Both the position numbers and the translations under genes were made by a program. The notes under the pieces were generated by a model. The model saw nothing but the letters and a program-made list of their open reading frames with translations, had not been told where the DNA came from and did not search any database. From Meridianimaribacter flavus (GTDB lineage Bacteria > Bacteroidota > Bacteroidia > Flavobacteriales > Flavobacteriaceae): a DNA stretch of 64,000 nucleotides. The DNA is taken from the NCBI RefSeq assembly GCF_004366715.1, contig NZ_SOQZ01000001.1:682001-746000 (forward strand), given 5' to 3'. How positions within the stretch are numbered: position 1 is the stretch's first letter; the number at the start of each line of letters is the position of its first letter. Shown piece by piece: positions 17,817 to 26,963 of the stretch.

Positions 17817-18923
17817 TTAAGCTTGCTGTAATGAAGGCTTCATTCCCATTTCTTTTAAAAATTTAAAATGAGCAATGATCGCTTTTCTTGTTGTCTTATA
17901 TTCTTTGTATGGTAAATTGAATTCTTTTGCTGTTTCCTTTACAATCTTAGAGATTTTGGTGTAATGCACATGGCTAATGTGAGGAAAAATATGATGCTCA
18001 ACTTGATGGTTTAATCCACCTGTAAACCAGTTTACAATTCTGTTTTTTGTTCCAAAATTAACTGTGGTTTTAAGTTGATGGATTGCCCAAGTATTTTTCA
18101 TGGTTCCGTTTTCTTCAGGAAGAGGCATTTCAGCTTCATCCATAACATGAGCTAATTGAAATACTACACTTAAAATTAATCCTGCAACATAGTGCATTAC
18201 AAAAAATCCGATAAGTATTTTCCACCAAGCAATATCCAAAATCAACATAGGTAATACAATCCAAATGCTAACATAAATGATTTTTGAAATTACCAGTTTG
18301 CTCCAGTTTACTACAGGATTTGGAAATTTACCATAAGACAGTTTACGTTTCATATAACGTTTCATCTGTTGCCAATCGGTAGTAATTGCCCAATTTATAG
18401 TAAGTAATCCATATAGTAAAATAGAATAATAATGCTGAAATTTATGGTGCTTGTACCACTTTGCGTGTTTAGAAAATCTTAAAATACGTCCAGCTTCTAA
18501 GTCTTCGTCATGCCCATGAATATTAGTATATGTGTGGTGTAATACGTTGTGTTGAACTTTCCAGTTATACACATTACCTGCTAAAATGTAAATACTACTT
18601 CCCATTAAGCGATTTACCCACTCTTTGTTTGAGAATGAACCATGGTTACCGTCGTGCATTACGTTCATTCCAACTCCTGCCATACCAATTCCCATAACTA
18701 CAGTTAATAGTAATTGTGCCCAACCAGGAATGCTACTTATTGTGAGAATTAAAAAATAAGGCAGTAAAAATAGAGTGAACATCACCACAGTTTTAACCCA
18801 AATTTTCCAGTTACCAGTACGTTTTATATCGTTCTCTTTAAAGTAGTCGTTTACACGCTTGTTTAGGGTTCTAAAAAATTTTGCGGGATCTTTTCTTGAA
18901 AATGATAATGTTTGATTTGTCAT
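17817..18923 (-). CDS. Fatty acid desaturase (membrane di-iron, acyl-CoA/acyl-lipid)
   Basis: 368 residues from ATG 18923 (MTNQTLSFSRKD). Three histidine boxes of front-end/linoleoyl-CoA-type desaturases: MHDGNHGSF, VQHNVLHHTYTN and the last box LNHQVEHHIFPHIS, with hydrophobic segments between. It inserts double bonds in membrane acyl chains, useful for cold adaptation; regiospecificity is not predictable. The last box has Q in the first position (QVEHH), as in front-end desaturases. Upstream of the aminotransferase on the same strand. Confidence 0.92.
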   Translation of the reverse strand: MTNQTLSFSRKDPAKFFRTLNKRVNDYFKENDIKRTGNWKIWVKTVVMFTLFLLPYFLILTISSIPGWAQLLLTVVMGIGMAGVGMNVMHDGNHGSFSNKEWVNRLMGSSIYILAGNVYNWKVQHNVLHHTYTNIHGHDEDLEAGRILRFSKHAKWYKHHKFQHYYSILLYGLLTINWAITTDWQQMKRYMKRKLSYGKFPNPVVNWSKLVISKIIYVSIWIVLPMLILDIAWWKILIGFFVMHYVAGLILSVVFQLAHVMDEAEMPLPEENGTMKNTWAIHQLKTTVNFGTKNRIVNWFTGGLNHQVEHHIFPHISHVHYTKISKIVKETAKEFNLPYKEYKTTRKAIIAHFKFLKEMGMKPSLQQA

Positions 18924-18976
18924 GCTATTAGTTTTTTTTGAATATGCAAAGTTTAGGGCCAACGCATATCAAGGAG

Positions 18977-18984
18977 CAAATATA
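18977..18984 (-). promoter_or_regulatory. Desaturase promoter box
   Basis: TATATTTG on the minus strand, 53 bases upstream of the ATG at 18923; the box is upstream of the alternative start at 18962 too. Confidence 0.45.
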
Positions 18985-19042
18985 AATAATAAAAGCTGCG
19001 ACATAGTTATATAAATGCTAAAAATATCCACACAAAAATGTA

Positions 19043-19050
19043 TACTTTTG
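19043..19050 (+). promoter_or_regulatory. rsmG promoter box
   Basis: TACTTTTG, 16 bases before the rsmG ATG at 19067, implying a short leader. Confidence 0.45.
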
Positions 19051-19066
19051 TTGAAAATTGAATAAA

Positions 19067-19696
19067 ATGCAGTTAATACTGAAATATTTTCCAGATCTAT
19101 CTGAAGATCAGATTCAGCAATTCCAAAAACTAGAATCATTGTATCAAGATTGGAACCTTAAAATAAATGTAGTTTCAAGAAAAGATATTGATGAGTTGTA
19201 TTTAAGGCATGTGCTTCATTCTTTAGCTATTGCAAAAGTGATAGAGTTTAAAGCAGGATCAAAAGTTATGGATGTTGGAACAGGAGGTGGATTTCCTGGA
19301 ATTCCTTTGGCAATTATGTTTCCTGAAACTCAATTTCATTTGGTAGACAGTATTGCTAAAAAACTTAAAGTGGTTGATGAAGTAGTGGAAGGATTGGGAT
19401 TAACTAATGTGAAAACCACTCATACTCGCGTTGAAGAAATTAATGATACCTATGATTTTATTGTAAGTAGAGCTGTAGCTGCTATGCCTACTTTTGTACA
19501 TTGGGTAAAAGGTAAAATTGCTAAAACACAGAATCACAATTTGAAGAATGGAATCTTATATCTTAAAGGAGGTGATTTATCAGAAGAATTAAAAGATTAC
19601 CGAACGGCAACCTTGTATGATTTAACTGAATTTTATTCTGAACCTTTTTTTGAAACCAAAAAAGTGGTGCATTTGCCAATGAAGTTTAAAGGATAA
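19067..19696 (+). CDS. rsmG: 16S rRNA (guanine527-N7)-methyltransferase RsmG
   Basis: 209 residues. It methylates G527 of 16S rRNA with SAM. Motifs: LYLRHVLHSLAIAKV, the SAM loop MDVGTGGGFPGIPLAIMFP and VSRAVAAMPTFVHW. ATG 19067 is preferred over TTG 19058 given the promoter box position. Single gene with its own promoter and a strong terminator. Confidence 0.95.
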   Translation: MQLILKYFPDLSEDQIQQFQKLESLYQDWNLKINVVSRKDIDELYLRHVLHSLAIAKVIEFKAGSKVMDVGTGGGFPGIPLAIMFPETQFHLVDSIAKKLKVVDEVVEGLGLTNVKTTHTRVEEINDTYDFIVSRAVAAMPTFVHWVKGKIAKTQNHNLKNGILYLKGGDLSEELKDYRTATLYDLTEFYSEPFFETKKVVHLPMKFKG

Positions 19697-19732
19697 AAAA
19701 AAAAGCCGAACGCAACGTTCGGCTTTTTTTTT
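19697..19732. terminator. Bidirectional terminator after rsmG
   Basis: Stem AAAAGCCGAACG / CGTTCGGCTTTT with loop CAA, flanked by A-tract and T-tract, between convergent genes. Confidence 0.9.
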
Positions 19733-19751
19733 ATTTCTATAAGTTTTGAAG

Positions 19752-21545
19752 TTATTTAACTGCAATTTTTGTTTTGTAACTGATACCTTCTTTATTTTCA
19801 ATATTTAAAACATACACTCCAGAGTCTAAATTTAAAGGAATAGTAGTTCTGCTATTTAACGTTGTGTTTGTGGTATTATAAACTAATTTTCCAGTAATAT
19901 CAATTAAAGATATAGTAGCGTCATTAACGGTTGAATTGCTTAAAATTAATAACTCGTGGTCAATTGGGTTTTTTCCAATTTTTAATGTAGCTACATTATC
20001 AAACTCAGAGTTAGATAATGTTTCAGGCATAATTTCATCTAATGCAAAAAGTACATTTGCTTCAGTTAATTGAACATGATTTTCATTATCTGTTGGCATG
20101 TACCAGTTAACAAATGGTGTGCTGTTTGTAGTGTCTTCTGTACTGTCGTTGCTTAGATTAATGTTGTGATACCAGTTAATTTCGTTGTTGGTTGACTCTA
20201 AAGCCATCGCACTTACAGATGGTATAAAGTTGAATTTATCAATTTGTAATGCAGCAATAAAATCGCCAACTAAACCTTCGGAGCCTAAACCATCAGTAAA
20301 GCCACCTAAGTCAAAAAGCCCACCAGAAGCAGCATCAACACCATCAGAAAAGCTAGGAGCTTGTGCATTCACTTCGATATCAAAAATTGTTATGGTTCCA
20401 AAGAAATTAGCTTCAACTAATATTTTACTAATTAATTGACTTCCATCAGCTGTTGCTGGAGTTAAGTTAACTCCAATTTGTGCTGTCGTAGGAAGAGGTG
20501 CGTCAGGAACATTAAAAGTATCGTCAATTACCGTAAACCCAGGAGTAACATTAGTAACACCATCTTTTGCTTTGTAAGGAGATCCTATTCCGCTACCATT
20601 TATAATAGATACATTTCTAGTGTTTTGAGGAAATCCTGTTGGAGTTAAGCTGTTTATATTGGCATCAAATATTATTTTAAAAGGATGTGGCTCTGGAAGA
20701 AGCTTTGTTGGGTCAAACTCCACATCGCTACCCGATGCTAAATGCGGTTCTAAATGATCAACCAATAATTGTCTTGCGGCTGATGATTTTAATAGACCAT
20801 TTACTACTGGTTGTAATTCAGCAACGTTTAAATCTTCACCAAGACCAAAAGCTAAAAAGTTAAACTGGTGTTGAAACCCTAAAGGGACATTAGCTCCATG
20901 GTGTGGAGCGTCAAAAGAAATCCAAAGTCTTGTTTCGTGGTCAATAGTTTGGTTTTCCATGTAGTTTAATGCGTATCTTGAAATTAATCCTCCCATACTT
21001 GGGCCAATAATAACCAGTTCTTCTTCGCCTACTTTATTAGCGTTAAGTGTATTGATTAATTCCACTAGAAGCATAGCGTTACGTTCCATAAAATCAGCTC
21101 CACCATCAATTAATGTGCTTCCAGGGTAATCTAACTCATCAATAACCATATCAGCATTGGTATCGGTAGCATCATCAACATTTAGCAATGTATTATCAGA
21201 TAATCTCAAATATTGTGGAAAGTTTAAAACTACAACATCAAAACCTTCAGCTCTAACAAGATCAGCAAGATTTTGAGCACCACTTGTTCCTGTGAAATCT
21301 AATAAGCTGTAAAGACCATTAATATCTCTTGTGTCTCCTGGATCAAATCCATCTACAAGAATAATGGGTTTATCAAGTATTCCGTCAACAAAATCAGGAA
21401 ATATTTCATATTCACCTAATCCAGCAAAACTTGCAGTTCCTGAATAGGCTGATAAATCGGCAGTAATTGAAGATTCAAACTCTACAGTTTGAGCTTGAAC
21501 AAAGAGAGGAAATACTAATAATAGCAAAAAGTAATTTTTCATCAT
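19752..21545 (-). CDS. Lipase/esterase-like alpha/beta hydrolase with T9SS sorting domain
   Basis: 597 residues. Signal peptide (MMKNYFLLLLVFPLFVQAQ), then a region with alpha/beta-hydrolase features: ILVDGFDPGD near the start and the nucleophile elbow LVIIGPSMGGLISRYALNYM (GxSxG with Ser). The C-terminal ~80 residues are a type A T9SS sorting domain (LKIGKNPIDHELLI...DITGKLVYN...GVYVLNIENKEG...TKIAVK). It should be secreted or anchored at the cell surface by the T9SS and may cleave lipids or esters; substrate unknown. The long middle part (about 250-500) is unassigned. Single gene between two terminators. Confidence 0.83.
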   Translation of the reverse strand: MMKNYFLLLLVFPLFVQAQTVEFESSITADLSAYSGTASFAGLGEYEIFPDFVDGILDKPIILVDGFDPGDTRDINGLYSLLDFTGTSGAQNLADLVRAEGFDVVVLNFPQYLRLSDNTLLNVDDATDTNADMVIDELDYPGSTLIDGGADFMERNAMLLVELINTLNANKVGEEELVIIGPSMGGLISRYALNYMENQTIDHETRLWISFDAPHHGANVPLGFQHQFNFLAFGLGEDLNVAELQPVVNGLLKSSAARQLLVDHLEPHLASGSDVEFDPTKLLPEPHPFKIIFDANINSLTPTGFPQNTRNVSIINGSGIGSPYKAKDGVTNVTPGFTVIDDTFNVPDAPLPTTAQIGVNLTPATADGSQLISKILVEANFFGTITIFDIEVNAQAPSFSDGVDAASGGLFDLGGFTDGLGSEGLVGDFIAALQIDKFNFIPSVSAMALESTNNEINWYHNINLSNDSTEDTTNSTPFVNWYMPTDNENHVQLTEANVLFALDEIMPETLSNSEFDNVATLKIGKNPIDHELLILSNSTVNDATISLIDITGKLVYNTTNTTLNSRTTIPLNLDSGVYVLNIENKEGISYKTKIAVK

Positions 21546-21578
21546 GGATAATTAATTTGAATTAATGCCTTCAAGATA

Positions 21579-21586
21579 CAAAGTTA
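21579..21586 (-). promoter_or_regulatory. Promoter box of the lipase-like gene
   Basis: TAACTTTG on the minus strand, 33 bases upstream of the start. Confidence 0.4.
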
Positions 21587-21629
21587 CATTTGGTTAAAGA
21601 GGTGTTATTTAATGTTTTAGGATGAAGTG

Positions 21630-21665
21630 CAAAAAAAATCCTCAAACGGTAAGGTTTGAGGATTT
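21630..21665 (-). terminator. Terminator after pruA
   Basis: Stem AAATCCTCAAAC / GTTTGAGGATTT with 6-base loop, followed on the minus strand by eight T. Confidence 0.87.
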
Positions 21666-21688
21666 ATGGTCTTGAAAAATAGTATTTC

Positions 21689-23314
21689 TTATCCTAAAAA
21701 TGGATACCTGTAATCTGTAGGAGTTACAAAAGTTTCTTTTACCATTCTTGGTGATACCCAACGTAATAAGTTTTGAGCAGAACCAGCTTTGTCATTGGTT
21801 CCTGATGCTCTTGCGCCACCAAAAGGTTGTTGACCAACAACAGCTCCTGTAGGTTTGTCATTGATATAGAAGTTACCAGCACTATTTTGTAATGCTTTTG
21901 TAGCTTCATCAATAGCATATCTGTCTGTTGACAGGATAGCTCCCGTTAATGCATATTCGCTAGTTTCGTCAACTAATTTTAAAGTTTCAGAATATTGGTT
22001 TTCATCATATACATAAATTGTAATTACAGGACCAAATAATTCTGTACACATAGTTGTGTATTTTGGGTTTGTAGTCACAATAACTGTTGGCTCAATAAAA
22101 TACCCTTTAGATTTATCATAGTTTCCACCTACAATAATTTCAGCGTCTGCATCAGCTTTTGCACCATCAATATACTTTGCTAATTTATCAAAAGAGCCTT
22201 CGTGAATAACAGCTGTAATAAAGTTGCTCATATCATCTGGAGAACCCATTTTAAATGATTTAACATCTTCTATTACAAAGTTTTTAACATCTTCCCAAAG
22301 GTTTGAAGGAATATAAGCTCTAGATGCTGCACTACATTTTTGTCCTTGAAATTCAAAAGCACCACGAACAATAGCAGTTGCTACTTGTTTAGCATTTGCA
22401 GATTTGTGAGCAACGATGAAATCTTTTCCTCCAGTTTCACCTACAATTCTTGGATAGGTTTTGTAGTTGTGAATGTTGTTTCCTATTTGTTTCCAAAGGT
22501 CTTTAAAAACGTGTGTAGAACCTGTAAAGTGTAATCCAGAAAAATCAGGACTAGCCATTACTGTATCAGTAATCATAACTGGATCTCCAAACACAACGTT
22601 GATAACGCCATCAGGAACACCAGCTTCTCTAAATACATCCATGATAACTTTTGCAGAGTAAATTTGGCTATCACTTGGTTTCCAAACAACAACATTTCCC
22701 ATTAACGCCATACAAGCTGGTAAGTTTCCAGCAATAGCTGTAAAGTTAAATGGTGTAACTGCGTAAGTGAATCCTTCTAACGGACGATATTCAATACGGT
22801 TCCAAGCATCGCTTGTGCTTTCTGGTTGGTCCATATAAATGTCAGTCATAAACTGAACATTAAAACGTAAGAAATCTATCAGTTCACAAGCCGAATCAAT
22901 TTCTGCTTGATGAATTGTTTTAGATTGCGCTATCATTGTAGCAGCATTTATTTTAGCTCTGTAAGGACCTGCGATTAATTCGGCAGCTTTTAAAAAGATA
23001 CCAGCACGATGTTCCCAAGGTAATTGAGACCATGTTTTTCTTGCTTCAAGTGCAGTTGCTATAGCTTCTTCTACGTGAGATTTTTCAGCTAAATGATACG
23101 TTCCTACAATATGTTGATGATCATGAGGAGGCGACATAGTTCTGGTGTTACCTGTTTCAACATCTTTTCCGTTGATATATAAAGGTACATCCACTTTGCT
23201 ATTGAACATTTCTTTGTATGCTTTTAAAACAGCTTCCCTTTCAGGAGATCCTGGAGCATACGATTTTACAGGTTCATTTACAGCTATTGGTACGTTAAAG
23301 AATCCTTTTCCCAT
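21689..23314 (-). CDS. pruA: L-glutamate gamma-semialdehyde (1-pyrroline-5-carboxylate) dehydrogenase
   Basis: 541 residues, the length of the monofunctional, eukaryote-like P5C dehydrogenase (not the PutA fusion). It oxidises glutamate semialdehyde to glutamate with NAD+, the second step of proline breakdown. Catalytic Cys in FEFQGQKCSAASRAY, Glu in VGETGGKDFIVAH, Rossmann entry FTGSTHVF and C-terminal QQPFGGARASGTNDKAG. Proline dehydrogenase is not in the window. Stands alone with promoter and terminator. Confidence 0.95.
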   Translation of the reverse strand: MGKGFFNVPIAVNEPVKSYAPGSPEREAVLKAYKEMFNSKVDVPLYINGKDVETGNTRTMSPPHDHQHIVGTYHLAEKSHVEEAIATALEARKTWSQLPWEHRAGIFLKAAELIAGPYRAKINAATMIAQSKTIHQAEIDSACELIDFLRFNVQFMTDIYMDQPESTSDAWNRIEYRPLEGFTYAVTPFNFTAIAGNLPACMALMGNVVVWKPSDSQIYSAKVIMDVFREAGVPDGVINVVFGDPVMITDTVMASPDFSGLHFTGSTHVFKDLWKQIGNNIHNYKTYPRIVGETGGKDFIVAHKSANAKQVATAIVRGAFEFQGQKCSAASRAYIPSNLWEDVKNFVIEDVKSFKMGSPDDMSNFITAVIHEGSFDKLAKYIDGAKADADAEIIVGGNYDKSKGYFIEPTVIVTTNPKYTTMCTELFGPVITIYVYDENQYSETLKLVDETSEYALTGAILSTDRYAIDEATKALQNSAGNFYINDKPTGAVVGQQPFGGARASGTNDKAGSAQNLLRWVSPRMVKETFVTPTDYRYPFLG

Positions 23315-23354
23315 GATTTTATTTTAATGATTTATGGTATAAATTTTTGATGTG

Positions 23355-23362
23355 CAAAGTTA
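23355..23362 (-). promoter_or_regulatory. pruA promoter box
   Basis: TAACTTTG on the minus strand, 40 bases upstream of the start. Confidence 0.45.
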
Positions 23363-23488
23363 CAATTTTTTAAGGACTTAAATGAAGATGCTTTTTTAAA
23401 TCGAAGTTAAAGTATTGGTTATTTTTTTGTAAGTTGTTTGCTTTATTTTTGACAAATGTGTTCATGTTTCAACAGAAATCCCTTATGA

Positions 23489-24487
23489 ATGATTAATAGC
23501 GGAATAATTTTAACGCTTGCTTATCCTGAAACCATTGTATCTCATGCAGAAGAGTGGTATTCACCTCTTTTAAAATATATAGGAATAGGAAGTAAAACAC
23601 ATGTGCGTGCTGGTCATGCAGCCTTGGTACTTATTGACAAAGCTACTGGAGTATTGGAGTATCATGATTTTGGTAGATATATTACTTCTGAACCTAATGG
23701 TAGGGTTAGAGGGATGGATACTGATCACGAACTAAGATTTCCTTTAAAGGCTATAATAGAAAATGGTACAATAGTTAACCTAGATGAGATTCTTCAGTTT
23801 TTAGGAACACATCCTAAGCTAACTCATGGTGATGGAACATTGTATGCTTCGGTTTGTGATGAAGTGAATTATGATTTGGCGCGAACACATATTACTAAAA
23901 TGCAAAACAAACATTTTATACGTTATGCTGCTTTTATTAAAGAAGCTTGTAATTGTGCGCGTTTTGTGACCGATGCACTAATTGCGAGTGTCACTAATAA
24001 GTCAATTAAAAAGAAATTGATAAGTTCTAAATGGTTTACACCAAGTACAATAGGAAATGTTGTGCTTGCTAAAACTGTTGGAGATGTGTTTTTGGTTTCA
24101 GAAACTGGAGCGATTTCAAAGTTTAATTCTACAGTAGGTAAAGAAAATAGACGTTTGTTTTTAGATAGACTGAAAGGTTATAATCCTAGTGTAATAGGAA
24201 CTTTAGAACCTAAACACAATGCTGAAAAAGAAGATCATGCGCAATGGTTAAGTGGTATTGCAGCTGGAGCTTGGTTTGAATTACACGATTTTACAAATGA
24301 GATGGAATATCGTTTTAGAAGAATTTCGCCTTATGGAACTATTGATGTTGATGGTATTTATGTTATCAATCAAAAAGGATTTGATTCTACCTTAGAATAT
24401 GAATTTATACATTACTCAAACTGTAAGTTTTTTCATGTTGTACAAAACGAAGTCGTTTATAAATTTGATTTTCTTAAAAAGTACTAA
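23489..24487 (+). CDS. Unknown protein, possible permuted NlpC/P60-like fold
   Basis: 332 residues, no signal peptide or membrane helix. An early HVRAGHAALVLIDKATGVLEY followed later by KEACNCARFVTDAL resembles the His-first, Cys-later order of circularly permuted NlpC/P60 or YiiX-like papain folds, in which GHA gives the His and CNCARF the Cys nucleophile. That is inference. The C-terminal 100 residues look like a separate beta-rich domain. It may correspond to a Bacteroidota DUF (perhaps DUF6695; I am unsure). Stop overlaps the convergent apaG stop by four bases. Confidence 0.65.
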   Translation: MINSGIILTLAYPETIVSHAEEWYSPLLKYIGIGSKTHVRAGHAALVLIDKATGVLEYHDFGRYITSEPNGRVRGMDTDHELRFPLKAIIENGTIVNLDEILQFLGTHPKLTHGDGTLYASVCDEVNYDLARTHITKMQNKHFIRYAAFIKEACNCARFVTDALIASVTNKSIKKKLISSKWFTPSTIGNVVLAKTVGDVFLVSETGAISKFNSTVGKENRRLFLDRLKGYNPSVIGTLEPKHNAEKEDHAQWLSGIAAGAWFELHDFTNEMEYRFRRISPYGTIDVDGIYVINQKGFDSTLEYEFIHYSNCKFFHVVQNEVVYKFDFLKKY

Positions 24488-24870
24488 TTAAGAGCAAAAG
24501 GAGCGCTTAGCTTAAAAGAAGGAATAATAACTTTAAACTTATTGGTGTTGGTAAAGTTTACCATGTTGTAGTAGCCTTGCATTGCGCCAAAAGGAGAGGT
24601 TAGTAAACATCCAGAATTGTATGTGTGCGATTCTCCTGGTTTTAAAACAGGTTTCTTGCCAATAACACCTTCACCTTCTATAATTTCGGTATTGTTTAAT
24701 GCGTCCATTATTTTCCAGTATCTGGAATTAAGCTGAACTGAATCTTTACTTTGGTTTTCAATAGTTACTTTGTACCCAAAAGCAAAGTGCACTTTATAAT
24801 TTTTATAAAAAGTGCCCTCAAAGGTTGTCTCTACTGAAATTTTTATTCCGCTTGTAACTTGTTGTACCAT
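24484..24870 (-). CDS. apaG: ApaG domain protein
   Basis: 128 residues, one ApaG (FnIII-like) domain: SVETTFEGTFYKNYKVHFAFGYKVTIENQS, LNSRYWKIMDA, GEGVIGKKPVLKPGESHTYNSGC and PFGAMQGYYNMV. The family is linked genetically to Co2+/Mg2+ efflux in enterobacteria, but the biochemical role is unclear. Single-gene unit here. Confidence 0.92.
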   Translation of the reverse strand: MVQQVTSGIKISVETTFEGTFYKNYKVHFAFGYKVTIENQSKDSVQLNSRYWKIMDALNNTEIIEGEGVIGKKPVLKPGESHTYNSGCLLTSPFGAMQGYYNMVNFTNTNKFKVIIPSFKLSAPFALN

Positions 24871-24981
24871 GTGGGGATTAGAACAATGATAGTTGTTAAA
24901 TATAATAATATTTTCTTTTAGTCGCTATTATTTCACAACAAATAGACTAATTTTTAACAACTTAACACTATTTTTTCTTTG

Positions 24982-26346
24982 TTATGCTAAATTTTCAGTT
25001 TTAACGAACGTTTCTAAGGATTTGAAAAAGTTTGAGATATCGTTTTTATCAATAGAACTGTTTATAGTAACGAGCCTAATAAAGTCAGTGTCGTTAAAAG
25101 AACCATAGCCTACCATTAATTCTGCACTTTCATAAAGTTTGGTACAAAGTGTTTTGGCATCAATAGTTTTGTAATTGAAACAAACTGATATGGAGTCGTC
25201 AAAACTATAAAGTGTATAGTCAGGATGCGCTTTTATATAATCTCTAGCATAATCGGCTATTTCAAATTGCTTATCAACTATTTTTTCTAAACCAGTAGTG
25301 CCAACCGATTTCCATAGTGTCCAAAATTTTAAAGCATCATTTCTTCTTCCACATTGCAATGATGTTTTTCCTAAATTGAAATCATCACCATCGGTTTGGT
25401 ATAAATATTCTGCATCGTTAGAAAATGACTGATTTAAATATTTTTTATCCTGAACAACAATTATCGAACAGCTTAGAGGTGTTCCTAGCATTTTATGAGC
25501 ATTGATGCTAAACGAATCTGTTTTTTCAATACTTCTCACTAAGTGTTTGTACTTTTTACTAAAAATAACCGATCCACCATAAGCACCATCAAGGTGTAAC
25601 CATAAATTATAAGCGTTGCAAATAGGGCTTATTTCATCAACGTTATCAAAAGCTCCTAAAACCGTTGTGCCTGCTGTAGCATTGACAAAAAAGGGTTGGT
25701 TGTTGTTTGCTAAATCTTCTTTGATTTTAAGTTCAAGGTCGCTAGCAAGCATTTGTCCTTCAGCATTAACCTTAACTTGTCTTACTTGGTCTCTTCCAAT
25801 TCCCATTAATGCAGCATTTTTATTAATGGAGTAATGTGAAACTTCTGAAGTGTAAACAATCATTTTACTGTTTACGCCAGCAGTTCTTACAGTACTGTTA
25901 TGTTTGTCTCTAGCCATTACCATAGCCATAAAATTACTCATAGAGCCACCAGGTGCAAAAGTGCCATCGCTGTACTTGTCATATCCAATTATATCGCAAA
26001 TGTTATGTAATATGGTTTTTTCAATACCAACTTGCGGTCCTGCAACTTTATAAGTATACATGCTATTGTTTAGCATGACAGCTAACAAATCACCTAATGT
26101 AGCTTTACTCATTCGGCCGCCAAAAAGCTGATTGAAAAACGATGTTGAAGCAGTTTTAGGAGTACTTTTTATAATTTCTAGTAATGTTTTTTTTAAGTCT
26201 TCGTCTAAACTTGGGTGTTCATTGAGCGAAAGGTCTAAAGTTTTATAGAGCTTATCAGTGTCTATAGGTTTTGCTACAGGTTGTTGTTTTTCTTCTTTAA
26301 GAAGGATTTCTGCTAACTCATTAAACAATTTTAAATCTTTATTCAT
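24982..26346 (-). CDS. PLP group II decarboxylase, cysteine sulfinate/glutamate decarboxylase-like
   Basis: 454 residues. Signatures: FAPGGSMSNFMAMVMARDKH, WLHLDGAYGGSVIFS (Asp253 binds the PLP pyridine) and SINAHKMLGTPLSCSI with PLP Lys285. The stretch LQCGRRNDALKFWTLWKSVG is close to that of animal CSAD/GAD enzymes. It should decarboxylate a small acidic amino acid; the divergent cysteine dioxygenase gene 68 bases away makes cysteine sulfinate (giving hypotaurine) the best guess. Aspartate or glutamate remain possible substrates. Confidence 0.85.
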   Translation of the reverse strand: MNKDLKLFNELAEILLKEEKQQPVAKPIDTDKLYKTLDLSLNEHPSLDEDLKKTLLEIIKSTPKTASTSFFNQLFGGRMSKATLGDLLAVMLNNSMYTYKVAGPQVGIEKTILHNICDIIGYDKYSDGTFAPGGSMSNFMAMVMARDKHNSTVRTAGVNSKMIVYTSEVSHYSINKNAALMGIGRDQVRQVKVNAEGQMLASDLELKIKEDLANNNQPFFVNATAGTTVLGAFDNVDEISPICNAYNLWLHLDGAYGGSVIFSKKYKHLVRSIEKTDSFSINAHKMLGTPLSCSIIVVQDKKYLNQSFSNDAEYLYQTDGDDFNLGKTSLQCGRRNDALKFWTLWKSVGTTGLEKIVDKQFEIADYARDYIKAHPDYTLYSFDDSISVCFNYKTIDAKTLCTKLYESAELMVGYGSFNDTDFIRLVTINSSIDKNDISNFFKSLETFVKTENLA

Positions 26347-26414
26347 AAATTGGGCTAATTGGCTTTAAGGACTTCAAGAAACATTAAAAATATTAAAATT
26401 TAAATTTATAGCTA

Positions 26415-26963
26415 TTGAAACCTATATTTACTTTAAATGAATTAATAAGTGCTTTGTCTCAATCTTCAAAGGATAATTACAAAACCATTTTTAAAAATTT
26501 AGTTTTAGAAAAAAATGTGTTAGATGAATACCTAAACTGGTCAACTAAAAAGTATGTAAGAAATGGTATTTATAAAAGCGACAATTTTGAACTGATTTTA
26601 TTGTGTTGGGAAGCTGGTCAAGAAACACCAATACATTGTCATAGTGGTGAAGAGTGCTGGATGTATTTAATAGAAGGCGAAATAGAAGAAGTGCAGTACC
26701 AGAAGCATGAAAATGGCGACGTTGAACCTAAAGGAATTCGAAAAATAGCTAATCAACAACAAGCTTATATTAATGATGCAATTGGTTTGCATAAGTTAAA
26801 AAACAATTCAAAAGGAAGAACAATTAGCTTGCATCTCTATGCAAAACCTATAGAATCTTGCAGTTATTTTGATGAACAGTCAAAGACCTTTATCAAAAAA
26901 AATCTAAGCTACGATACTTACAAAGGAGAAATCCTTTCTAGCAAAAGAGTGTCTTCTATTTAA
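26415..26963 (+). CDS. Cysteine dioxygenase (CDO type I)
   Basis: 182 residues, cupin fold. It oxidises cysteine to cysteine sulfinate with O2 and ferrous iron. The three iron ligands are visible: His74 and His76 in PIHCHSGEECW, His126 in IGLHKLKN. Cys81 and Tyr142 (SLHLYAKPIESC) occupy the positions of the Cys93-Tyr157 cross-link of mammalian CDO; most bacterial CDOs have Gly in place of the Cys. Cys149 matches mammalian Cys164. Divergent from the CSAD-like gene; its stop overlaps the Plug stop by four bases. Confidence 0.9.
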   Translation: MKPIFTLNELISALSQSSKDNYKTIFKNLVLEKNVLDEYLNWSTKKYVRNGIYKSDNFELILLCWEAGQETPIHCHSGEECWMYLIEGEIEEVQYQKHENGDVEPKGIRKIANQQQAYINDAIGLHKLKNNSKGRTISLHLYAKPIESCSYFDEQSKTFIKKNLSYDTYKGEILSSKRVSSI

